DNA from: an uncultured Kangiella sp.
Lineage (GTDB): Bacteria > Pseudomonadota > Gammaproteobacteria > Enterobacterales > DSM-103792
NCBI GenBank assembly: GCA_946480585.1
Contig: CAMLKQ010000069.1
Coordinates: 1 to 9,462, forward strand
DNA: 9,462 nucleotides
Direction of reading: 5' to 3'
Made by a program: the position numbers and the translations under genes. Below are positions 1 to 5,081 of this stretch, piece after piece (within the stretch, counting starts at the first letter, position 1; every line of letters starts with the position of its first letter). Below the pieces are notes generated by a model that had not been told where the DNA came from, searched no databases, and saw only the letters and a list, made by a program, of their open reading frames with translations.

Positions 1-57
1 CGAGCAAATGCCTTGCCGCACCAGATGCTGATCATCGACCACCAGCACGCGAATCAT
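1..57 (-). CDS. Response regulator, NarL/FixJ type, N-terminal fragment (cut by window edge)
   Basis: Only the first 19 codons are present; the rest lies beyond base 1. They read MIRVLVVDDQHLVRQGICS, the standard opening of a receiver domain: a hydrophobic first strand followed by the paired acidic residues D8 and D9 of the Mg2+/phosphorylation pocket. The 'DDQHLVRQG' wording is typical of NarL/LuxR-type regulators with a C-terminal HTH, which fits the HisKA_3-type kinase upstream. The ATG overlaps the kinase stop codon by four bases (ATGA at 57-54), so the two are translationally coupled and should be cognate partners. The output domain and target genes cannot be seen. Confidence 0.85.
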   Translation of the reverse strand, partial: MIRVLVVDDQHLVRQGICS

Positions 58-1226
58 GTCGTCACCTGTGGCAGCGCAATGCGCAGCGAAAAATGGCCGC
101 GTTCATTCGGTCCGAACTGGTAGTGGCCGGATAGTGCGCTCACGCGTTCAGACAAGCCCTTGAGGCCGTTGCCCGGTTGCCAGTCGTTGGCGACCTGACC
201 ATCATCTTCGGCGGTCAGCACCACCGCATCCTGCTGTTGATGCAGTCGCAGCGTGAGCTGCTGCGCGCTGCTGTGACGCCAGGTATTGGTCAGGATTTCC
301 TGCACTGCGCGCAGGAGTGTTTCCGCGATGCGGGTGTCGGCAACGGTCAAGTCGGGCGCGATGTCGGCGATGATCTTCAGCTTGGGGCTGGAGCGCAGCA
401 ACGGCGCCAACAGTGGCTGCACGTCCAGCTGATGTTCGCTGCGCAGGTTGCTGACGGTGGCGCGCACATCGGCCAGGAGCAGTTTGACCAATTGTCGGGA
501 TTGCGTCTGGGTTTGCTCGGCGGCGCTGCCGGTTTGATGCTGCAGGATTTCCAGCTGCAAGGCCAAGGCCGTCAAGTGATGGCCCATGGTGTCGTGCAGA
601 TCACGGGCGATGCGCAGACGTTCACTGTGTTGGGCGCTGGCGGCGAGCAGCTTTTGGGTGGCTTCCAGCTCGGCGTTGCGTTGCGCCAGTTCAAGTCGGG
701 CCTGTTCGGTGACCATGGCATTGCGAGACGTAAACATCGCGAACAGGCAGAACGTGAAGTAAATGGTCGGCTCAAACCACGGCACGGCGGTGGGTTCAAT
801 GGCAGCTTGTATCACGGCGTTGAGCACAATGGCCGCGGCGCACAGCAGCACGCTGCGACCAAGCGACAGAAAATACGGCAGTTGGCTGGCCCACATCACC
901 AGCAGGATCTGGTTCAGTGAGCGGTGGTCCAGCAACTGCAAACCCAGTACGGCCATCACCTGCAAGGCCACCCCCAGCTTCGGCAGCCACGGCGCCCACC
1001 GGCCGGGTGATTCCAGCGCGACCAACAGAAAGCCGATTAATGCGACGAGGTAGCCGACAACAGTCAGCAACAGCTGCGCTGGTTGTGTGGCCAGCAACGT
1101 GCTGCCGCGCCACATCAGCTCGATGCCGGCGACCAGGGCCCAGGTCAGCAGACCGACCAGCAGCAGCCAATCGGTTTGCGGACGAGGTTCCGGCGCGGCC
1201 GGACAGTGTGGGCTGGGCGTAGACAT
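54..1226 (-). CDS. Membrane sensor histidine kinase, DesK/NarX-like (HisKA_3 + HATPase_c)
   Basis: A 390-residue sensor kinase that should autophosphorylate on histidine and pass phosphate to the regulator encoded immediately downstream. The N-terminal half has about six hydrophobic segments (roughly residues 20-39, 51-72, 81-100, 104-121, 124-143, 154-167) with no large periplasmic domain, so the signal is probably sensed in or near the membrane. A short charged coiled coil (about 173-200) leads to the HisKA_3 dimerisation helix with 'RIARDLHDTMGHHL'; the phospho-acceptor is H211. The ATPase domain shows the N box (E310, N314), a DDG motif at 341-343 and the G box NGLKGL at 353-358. I chose ATG 1226 because AGGA sits 6 nt upstream. 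An in-frame ATG at 1256 has no Shine-Dalgarno and overlaps a -10-like box. The stimulus is unknown. Confidence 0.9.
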   Translation of the reverse strand: MSTPSPHCPAAPEPRPQTDWLLLVGLLTWALVAGIELMWRGSTLLATQPAQLLLTVVGYLVALIGFLLVALESPGRWAPWLPKLGVALQVMAVLGLQLLDHRSLNQILLVMWASQLPYFLSLGRSVLLCAAAIVLNAVIQAAIEPTAVPWFEPTIYFTFCLFAMFTSRNAMVTEQARLELAQRNAELEATQKLLAASAQHSERLRIARDLHDTMGHHLTALALQLEILQHQTGSAAEQTQTQSRQLVKLLLADVRATVSNLRSEHQLDVQPLLAPLLRSSPKLKIIADIAPDLTVADTRIAETLLRAVQEILTNTWRHSSAQQLTLRLHQQQDAVVLTAEDDGQVANDWQPGNGLKGLSERVSALSGHYQFGPNERGHFSLRIALPQVTT

Positions 1227-1254
1227 GCCGATTCCTCGAAGGGGACTTGCGTCC

Positions 1255-1281
1255 ATTGTAGCGAGTCAGCCTTGTCGGCAA
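1255..1281 (-). promoter_or_regulatory. Candidate sigma70 promoter of the histidine kinase operon
   Basis: On the minus strand a -10-like TACAAT (1260-1255, 5/6 to consensus) follows TTGCCG (1281-1276, 4/6) with a 15-bp spacer, which is shorter than ideal. Transcription would begin near 1248 and give a leader of about 20 nt that includes the kinase Shine-Dalgarno. It supports ATG 1226 over ATG 1256. Confidence 0.35.
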
Positions 1282-1326
1282 CGGTGCCGGAAGTCATGGT
1301 CGCCAAACGGATGTGCAAGCCGACAA
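1272..1326. repeat. 8-bp perfect inverted repeat between tRNA-Gly and kinase
   Basis: TTGTCGGC (1272-1279) and GCCGACAA (1319-1326) are perfect inverted copies separated by 39 bp. The inner copy overlaps the candidate -35 box of the kinase promoter. It could be a pair of regulator half-sites or a long-loop hairpin in a tRNA read-through transcript. No T-tract follows, so it does not look like an intrinsic terminator. Confidence 0.4.
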
Positions 1327-1350
1327 TGGCGATGAGAGGGCAGGAGAGAG

Positions 1351-1424
1351 TGGAGCGGGCGATGGGAATCGAACCCACGCTATCGGCTTGGGAAGCCGAA
1401 GTTCTACCATTGAACTACGCCCGC
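1351..1424 (-). tRNA. glyU: tRNA-Gly (anticodon CCC)
   Basis: A 74-nt gene, including an encoded 3' CCA, reads GGG glycine codons. On the minus strand the acceptor stem is GCGGGCG (1424-1418) paired with CGCCCGC (1361-1355). The D arm is GTTC-AATGGTA-GAAC, the anticodon arm is TCGGC-TTCCCAA-GCCGA with CCC at 1392-1390, and the T arm is GTGGG-TTCGATT-CCCAT. These are followed by discriminator T (U in the RNA) and CCA. The body is nearly the same as E. coli glyU, differing mainly in the anticodon stem and variable region. It is transcribed towards the two-component system. No T-rich intrinsic terminator is visible in the 124 nt before the kinase, so some read-through is possible. It stands alone, with no other tRNA nearby. 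Confidence 0.97.
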
Positions 1425-1511
1425 GAGACTGACACTACGATGGCCACCAGCGCCGCTACAAAAAACAGCACAACCGGCATGACGGCCCGTTTGGTTCAAC
1501 ACCTTCGCCGC

Positions 1512-1558
1512 GCGCCCGCACGGGTGATTTGGCGGGCGCATGGCGTGGCGGCCGCCAT
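1512..1558. repeat. Two adjacent GC-rich inverted repeats upstream of tRNA-Gly
   Basis: GCGCCCGC (1512-1519) and GCGGGCGC (1532-1539) form a perfect 8-bp stem with a 12-nt loop. Next to it is a perfect 12-bp palindrome, TGGCGGCCGCCA (1546-1557). Both fall in the predicted 5' leader or start region of the tRNA-Gly transcript. The first hairpin contains the same 7-mers, GCGGGCG and CGCCCGC, as the tRNA acceptor stem. No T-tract follows on either strand. Confidence 0.5.
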
Positions 1559-1585
1559 CATAGCGTGCGAACTTCGGGGCGACAA
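1557..1585 (-). promoter_or_regulatory. Sigma70 promoter for tRNA-Gly
   Basis: On the minus strand TTGTCG (1585-1580, 4/6) and TATGAT (1562-1557, 5/6) are 17 bp apart. The bases just after the -10 are GGCGGCC, a GC-rich discriminator of the kind seen at stringently controlled stable-RNA promoters. Transcription should start near 1550, giving a leader of about 125 nt before the mature tRNA 5' end. The promoter is seen in the sequence; stringent control is an inference. Confidence 0.55.
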
Positions 1586-1606
1586 TGCGAGCGGCAATGA
1601 CTCCGG

Positions 1607-1612
1607 TATACT
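1607..1612 (+). promoter_or_regulatory. Candidate -10 element for the outer-membrane protein gene
   Basis: TATACT (5/6 to TATAAT) lies 31 bp before the ATG at 1644. No good -35 hexamer is found at 16-18 bp upstream, so the promoter may need an activator. The region upstream overlaps the divergent tRNA-Gly promoter, so the two could interfere. Confidence 0.35.
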
Positions 1613-1643
1613 GCCAGCAAGTCAATTTCGGATGAGGCAAACC

Positions 1644-2219
1644 ATGCGCAAGCTTGCAGTCCTGATGCTGTCAGCGGCCAGCCTTGGCGCGCAGGCCGAA
1701 GTGGGCATGACGGTCATGGCCAGCTATCGCTTTGGCGATGATCTGGCGGTGCAGGAGCGCACGGTCTCGGTTGACGAGGGCAATGCGCTGGCGCTGAGCC
1801 TGCACTATTTCAACGCCGCCGACAGCGCGTTTGATCTGTGGCTGTCGCGCTTTCGCTCCGATCTGACCAGCAGCAGCGAATCCACCGAAGTGTTGCAGGA
1901 GTCCATTCAATTTGGTGGTCGCAAATATTGGCAGGACCAGCCGTTCTTGCCGTACGTCGGCGCCACCATCGGGGTGTTGCGGCTGAGCCCGGACCTGACG
2001 GCCAACGAGCGGGAAACCCGGCCGGCCTATACCTTGTTTGTCGGGCTTGCCTTGCCGCTGACCGATCACGTGCAGTTGCTGGCCGAAGCGCGCTGGCTCA
2101 ACACCGTGTTCAGCAGTGACACCCGCATTCGCTGTGATGACAGCGATTGCAGCTGGACCATCAAGTCCGGCACCTGGTCGCAATATGACATTGGTCTGGG
2201 CATCAGCGCCCAGTTCTGA
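1644..2219 (+). CDS. Small outer-membrane beta-barrel protein (exported, uncharacterised)
   Basis: A 191-residue protein with a clear Sec signal peptide: MRK, a hydrophobic core, and AQA at 16-18 with likely cleavage before E19. The mature part of about 173 residues alternates polar and hydrophobic residues in short amphipathic strands, many with aromatic girdle residues. It ends in 'YDIGLGISAQF' with a C-terminal phenylalanine, the signal used by the BAM complex. I infer a porin-like 8-stranded barrel of the OmpW/OmpA-barrel size class; the ligand is unknown. C164 and C169 in a hydrophilic segment (RCDDSDCSW) could form a small disulfide loop. ATG 1644 was chosen because GAGG lies 6 nt upstream and it gives a clean signal peptide. 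The reading frame remains open upstream through the tRNA, which is accidental. ATG 1632 is a less likely alternative. Confidence 0.8.
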   Translation: MRKLAVLMLSAASLGAQAEVGMTVMASYRFGDDLAVQERTVSVDEGNALALSLHYFNAADSAFDLWLSRFRSDLTSSSESTEVLQESIQFGGRKYWQDQPFLPYVGATIGVLRLSPDLTANERETRPAYTLFVGLALPLTDHVQLLAEARWLNTVFSSDTRIRCDDSDCSWTIKSGTWSQYDIGLGISAQF

Positions 2220-2240
2220 ATTTTCGTTCCGCCAACACAG

Positions 2241-2264
2241 GAGACACCGGCACATGGGTGTCTT
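2241..2264 (+). repeat. Hairpin in the rlmJ leader, no T-tract
   Basis: GAGACACC (2241-2248) pairs with GGTGTCTT (2257-2264), with one G-U pair and an 8-nt loop. It lacks a following U-tract, so it is a poor intrinsic terminator. The stem holds part of the AGGAG, and the loop holds the ATG, of the possible leader ORF, so folding would affect its translation. Confidence 0.4.
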
Positions 2265-2286
2265 CTGGTCGAGAGTGTATCCATGA
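2254..2286 (+). CDS. Possible 10-codon leader ORF overlapping the rlmJ start
   Basis: ATG at 2254 opens a ten-residue frame, MGVFWSRVYP, ending in TGA at 2284-2286. It overlaps the rlmJ ATG (2283) as ATGA, the same coupling geometry used by real gene pairs in this window. AGGAG (2239-2243) lies 10 nt upstream, slightly far but usable. I know of no described leader peptide for rlmJ. The ORF may be chance, since ten codons is very short; conservation in relatives would decide. Confidence 0.2.
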   Translation: MGVFWSRVYP

Positions 2287-3134
2287 ATTACCGCCACAGT
2301 TTTCACGCCGGCAACGTTGCCGACATGCTCAAGCACAGCGTGCTCGTACTGTTGCTGGAAGCGCTCAAGCGCAAAGACAAACCGTTCTTCGTGCTGGATA
2401 CCCATGCCGGGCGCGGACTTTATGATCTGCACGGCAAACTGGCCCGCGAAACCGGTGAGTGGCAGGGCGGTGTCGGTCGACTGCAAGACTGGGCCGATGC
2501 ACCAATTGGCGTTCGTGAATTGCAGCAACTGCTGACCCGGCTGAACAAAGATCGCGGTCAGACCGACTGGCGCTATTACCCGGGCTCACCGGAATTGATC
2601 GCCCGCTTGATGCGGCCGATCGATCGCGCGGTCTGTTGCGAGCTGCAAGCTGACGAAGCGCGCGAGTTGCAACACCTGATGGAAGAGCGTCACCGTGTTT
2701 TCGTGCGTCAGGAAGATGGCTATCACGCGCTGCGTTCGCAGTTGCCGCCGGTGGAAAAGCGCGGCTTGGTATTAATCGATCCGCCATACGAAAGCGAAGC
2801 CGATTCCTGGTCGGCAATCGTGCATGCCTTGCTGGACGGCTACCAGCGCTTCGCCACCGGCTGCTATGCGCTGTGGTATCCGATCAAGGCCACCGCAGAT
2901 GCCCGTAAGCTGCACGAAAAACTCGCACGTACCGGCATTCGCAAAATCTGGTATGCCGAACTGACCGTGTTCAACGACGTTGCCAATGTCGGTCTGAACG
3001 GTTCCGGCATGCTGCTGATCAATCCGCCATTCCAGCTCCCCGAGCAAGTGCAGCAAATGCTGAATCCGCTGTGGCAACGGTTGTCGCCACAGCAACAGGG
3101 CTACTGTGAAACCGGCTGGATAGTCGGTGAGTGA
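2283..3134 (+). CDS. rlmJ: 23S rRNA (adenine(2030)-N6)-methyltransferase RlmJ
   Basis: A 283-residue orthologue of E. coli RlmJ (280 residues), a cytoplasmic SAM-dependent enzyme that methylates N6 of A2030 in 23S rRNA. The N terminus carries the family signature YRHSFHAGNVADMLKH (residues 3-18), and LDTHAGRG (38-45) forms the SAM-binding motif I region. DPPYE at 166-170 is motif IV; D166 corresponds to the catalytic aspartate of E. coli RlmJ. ATG 2283 has GAGAG 7 nt upstream and gives the usual N terminus. The gene follows the outer-membrane protein gene by 63 bp on the same strand and ends in a TGATG overlap with the next gene. Intact, with all key motifs. Confidence 0.96.
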   Translation: MNYRHSFHAGNVADMLKHSVLVLLLEALKRKDKPFFVLDTHAGRGLYDLHGKLARETGEWQGGVGRLQDWADAPIGVRELQQLLTRLNKDRGQTDWRYYPGSPELIARLMRPIDRAVCCELQADEARELQHLMEERHRVFVRQEDGYHALRSQLPPVEKRGLVLIDPPYESEADSWSAIVHALLDGYQRFATGCYALWYPIKATADARKLHEKLARTGIRKIWYAELTVFNDVANVGLNGSGMLLINPPFQLPEQVQQMLNPLWQRLSPQQQGYCETGWIVGE

Positions 3135-3619
3135 TGGCGGTGACGACCTCGCCTGTGTTTGAGTGCTATGCCAGCCGGCCATGGTTGTTTGTCGGGGTCG
3201 AGTCGATCACCGGTTGGCAGCTGAAGCATTACCGGCTGTGGTACGGCGCGCGGACACAGCCAGATTGGTCACGTTTTGATGCGGCGATGCCGCTGCTGAC
3301 CTCGGCGTTGCCACAGCCGGCAGTTACTGCTGAGCGCGCCGGGCTGGGTTTTGTCATTGCCCATGCTGGTCGCGGTGTCGATTATTTGGTGCTCAACTGG
3401 TGGGATAACGAAAACGAGTGGCGTCACCGGGTCTGGCTGCGCGGGTTGCAGGCAGAGTCGCTGTGGCAGCAACCGGAACATGGTGAAAGCCCCTGTGTTT
3501 GGGATCTCGCCTTGATTCACTTTGAGCGTGAAACTTATGTCGATTGGTTGCTCGGCCGGAAAGGCTATTCACCGGCAAACTATCTCGCCTGTGTGCCGGT
3601 TCCCGATACGCGCTGGTAA
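3134..3619 (+). CDS. Conserved hypothetical protein, tryptophan-rich, coupled to rlmJ
   Basis: A 161-residue soluble protein with no signal peptide or membrane helix. I do not recognise an assigned function. It resembles a conserved hypothetical family that I recall from several bacterial phyla, with a core like 'GxGFVIAHAGRGVDYLVLNWW' and a later CVWDLALIHFERE stretch; this resemblance is from memory and unverified. Twelve tryptophans in 161 residues is very high, and the NWWDNENEWRH segment (about 93-103) mixes aromatic and acidic residues. The ATG at 3134 shares one base with the rlmJ stop (TGATG), so translation is probably coupled. GTG 3131 is an alternative start adding one residue. Only 11 bp separate its stop from the convergent oxidoreductase gene, and no terminator is visible there. 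Confidence 0.75.
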   Translation: MAVTTSPVFECYASRPWLFVGVESITGWQLKHYRLWYGARTQPDWSRFDAAMPLLTSALPQPAVTAERAGLGFVIAHAGRGVDYLVLNWWDNENEWRHRVWLRGLQAESLWQQPEHGESPCVWDLALIHFERETYVDWLLGRKGYSPANYLACVPVPDTRW

Positions 3620-3630
3620 CGGTATCCCGG

Positions 3631-4314
3631 TCAGGCTTTTTGCATGACTGCCGAAGGATAAATCCGAAACGGTTCCTGCTGTTCACGACTCGCGCGCCAC
3701 ATGGCGCGCGCAACCCGCGTGGCGGATATTGATCGCCATTTCGCCGGGAGCAACCATGCCAGCAGCAAACCGAGGCGTTCGCCAAACCGAAATTCCTGAC
3801 GCGAGCCGGCCAGCAAGGACGGCCGGAAAATGCTGAGCTTGGCGAGACCAAGTTGCTGCAGATCGCGCTCCATCTCGCCTTTGACGCGGTTGTAAAACAC
3901 GCCGGATGCCGGATCGGCACCCAGTGCGCTGATCACCAGAAAATGGCCGGCGCCGGCTGCTTTGGCAGCGCTGGCCGCCGTCAGCACCAGGTCGTGATCG
4001 ATGACGCGAAACGCCGCCTGCGATCCGGCTTGTTTGATGGTGCTGCCCAGACAACAAAACACGGCATCCACCGCCAGCAGGCGTTGCCAACCGGGCTCAG
4101 CAAAATCGATCAGATGGCAGTGCAGGCGCGGATCGGCAATCGGCTGCGGCAACGGCCGACGCAGCAGCAGGTGCAACTCCTGCAATGAGGGATCCGCCAA
4201 ACATTGTTGCAGCAAGGCCTGACCAACCAAACCGCTGCCACCAAGCAGGGCGATCCGGCGTGGCGTTGTCTGCGACGCTGTATCCGGGCGTGCTGTCGTC
4301 GCGGTTATCGCCAC
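3631..4314 (-). CDS. Atypical SDR / NAD(P)-binding oxidoreductase, HTATIP2-like
   Basis: A 227-residue Rossmann-fold protein of the NAD(P)H-binding atypical short-chain dehydrogenase group, resembling the TIP30/HTATIP2 family. The dinucleotide-binding glycine motif is GGSGLVG at 25-31. The segment VDAVFCCLGST (82-92) matches the family strand 4 region. A complete Ser-Tyr-Lys set is present: S129 in FLVISALGAD, Y141 and K145 in YNRVK. The substrate is unknown. The frame is open upstream within the TetR gene, but the glycine motif and family length favour GTG 4314. That start overlaps the TetR stop by 10 nt and has no Shine-Dalgarno, so it is probably translated by coupling. The exact start is less certain than the gene. 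Confidence 0.85.
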   Translation of the reverse strand: MAITATTARPDTASQTTPRRIALLGGSGLVGQALLQQCLADPSLQELHLLLRRPLPQPIADPRLHCHLIDFAEPGWQRLLAVDAVFCCLGSTIKQAGSQAAFRVIDHDLVLTAASAAKAAGAGHFLVISALGADPASGVFYNRVKGEMERDLQQLGLAKLSIFRPSLLAGSRQEFRFGERLGLLLAWLLPAKWRSISATRVARAMWRASREQQEPFRIYPSAVMQKA

Positions 4315-4934
4315 AGGCGCGCCAGACCATCGTCCAGTTGGGACCAGAATTCCGGCACCAAGGCATTGAGCCCGTGTGCTTGCAGCAGGGCGCACATGCG
4401 TGGCGTGGCATTGGCGAGTTGCCAACATCCGATCATCAGCGCATAGCCTTGATGCAGCCGTAGCAACGCCTGCTCGACCGTGAATTCCGGCAGTGTCGCG
4501 ATGATTTCCGCGCAGCAGGTCAGCTTTTCCGCCAGCATTTGTTTGTAGGCCAGCAAGGCTTCATCGGACGCGTTGTGCTCCAGCACGGTTGGGCCCATGA
4601 CCGCCAGTGGCAGCAGAAATTCGCGTGCCTTGATCGCGGCACTGATGCGTTCGGCGACATCGCTTGCGCGGGCAAGCGGCTGGGCCGCCAGACGAATCGC
4701 CAGATCATCGAGACACAGCCCGAACTGTTCCTGCAGCAGTGCCAGAAAGATCTCTTCCTTGCTGCGGAAATACAGGTAGACGGTGCCTTTGGCGAGGCCG
4801 CAGGCTTCGGCCAACTGGGCGGCGGTCGGCACGATCCGGTCGCGCTTGAACAGCTCGGCGGCCTGTTGCAACAGGTGGGCACGCCGGTCGGCTTTTTGTT
4901 CCGGGGCGCGGGCACGCAAGAAAGTGGCCGACAC
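4305..4934 (-). CDS. TetR/AcrR family transcriptional regulator
   Basis: A 209-residue regulator. Residues 14-61 form the TetR DNA-binding domain: a first helix RRAHLLQQAAELF, then AAQLAEACGLAKGTVYLYF (38-56) as the helix-turn-helix, followed by RSKEEIF, the classic end of the domain. The remaining 150 residues are helical and should form the ligand and dimer domain; the ligand is not predictable. The start GTG 4934 has GAGG 6 nt upstream and lies downstream of a strong promoter. In-frame ATGs at 5012 and 4994 lie upstream of or within that promoter, so they cannot be used. It forms a coupled pair with the SDR gene, so the dehydrogenase is a likely target together with its own gene. Confidence 0.92.
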   Translation of the reverse strand: MSATFLRARAPEQKADRRAHLLQQAAELFKRDRIVPTAAQLAEACGLAKGTVYLYFRSKEEIFLALLQEQFGLCLDDLAIRLAAQPLARASDVAERISAAIKAREFLLPLAVMGPTVLEHNASDEALLAYKQMLAEKLTCCAEIIATLPEFTVEQALLRLHQGYALMIGCWQLANATPRMCALLQAHGLNALVPEFWSQLDDGLARLWR

Positions 4935-4961
4935 AGACAACCTCGGCAAATGACAGTTTCG

Positions 4962-4999
4962 TTGCGATGCACTATAGGAAAGCGCTGCCAGCATCACAA
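4962..4999. promoter_or_regulatory. Candidate operator: imperfect inverted repeat around the tetR promoter
   Basis: TTGCGATGC (4962-4970) and GCATCACAA (4991-4999) match as inverted half-sites at 8 of 9 positions with 20 bp between. They enclose the -10 and overlap the -35 of the tetR promoter, the position expected of an autorepression operator. TetR operators are usually tighter palindromes, so this is tentative. Confidence 0.35.
4971..4999 (-). promoter_or_regulatory. Sigma70 promoter of the tetR-SDR operon
   Basis: On the minus strand TTGTGA (4999-4994, 4/6) and TATAGT (4976-4971, 5/6) are separated by exactly 17 bp. Transcription should begin near 4964, about 30 nt before the GTG at 4934, leaving room for the GAGG ribosome site at 4944-4941. 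Confidence 0.65.
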
Positions 5000-5019
5000 G
5001 CTGCGCGATCAAATCACAG

Positions 5020-5055
5020 GGGAAAAAGCAAAACAGGGGCCATTGGCCCCTGTTT
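5020..5055 (-). terminator. Rho-independent terminator of the M13 peptidase gene
   Basis: An 11-bp perfect stem, AAACAGGGGCC / GGCCCCTGTTT (5031-5041 with 5045-5055), has a 3-nt loop. On the minus strand it is followed by TTGCTTTTTCCCC, a T-rich tail. It lies 27 bp past the peptidase stop and just before the tetR promoter, insulating the two units. Confidence 0.85.
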
Positions 5056-5081
5056 CGTGGACGATGGTCCGTTTTTGCGGC

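Noticed and set aside
1083..1643. Upstream extension of the outer-membrane protein frame
   Set aside because: It runs through the tRNA-Gly gene and the kinase N terminus in antisense. The signal peptide and ribosome site fix the start at 1644.
2241..2264. Hairpin after the outer-membrane protein gene as a rho-independent terminator
   Set aside because: The stem is not followed by a T-tract on the plus strand (CTGGTC follows), so it was listed only as a leader hairpin.
4315..4428. N-terminal extension of the SDR frame inside tetR
   Set aside because: The extension lies in another frame of the tetR C terminus, has low-complexity composition, and would put the Rossmann glycine motif far from the N terminus.
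4945..4957. Single CTGTCAT on the minus strand upstream of tetR as a second Pho box
   Set aside because: Only one 7-mer is present. The positions 11 bp before and after do not resemble CTGTCAT, so the direct-repeat structure is missing.
4935..5012. Upstream ATG starts of the TetR frame at 5012 and 4994
   Set aside because: They lie at or before the -35 box of a well-formed promoter whose start point is near 4964, and neither is as well placed as GTG 4934 behind GAGG.
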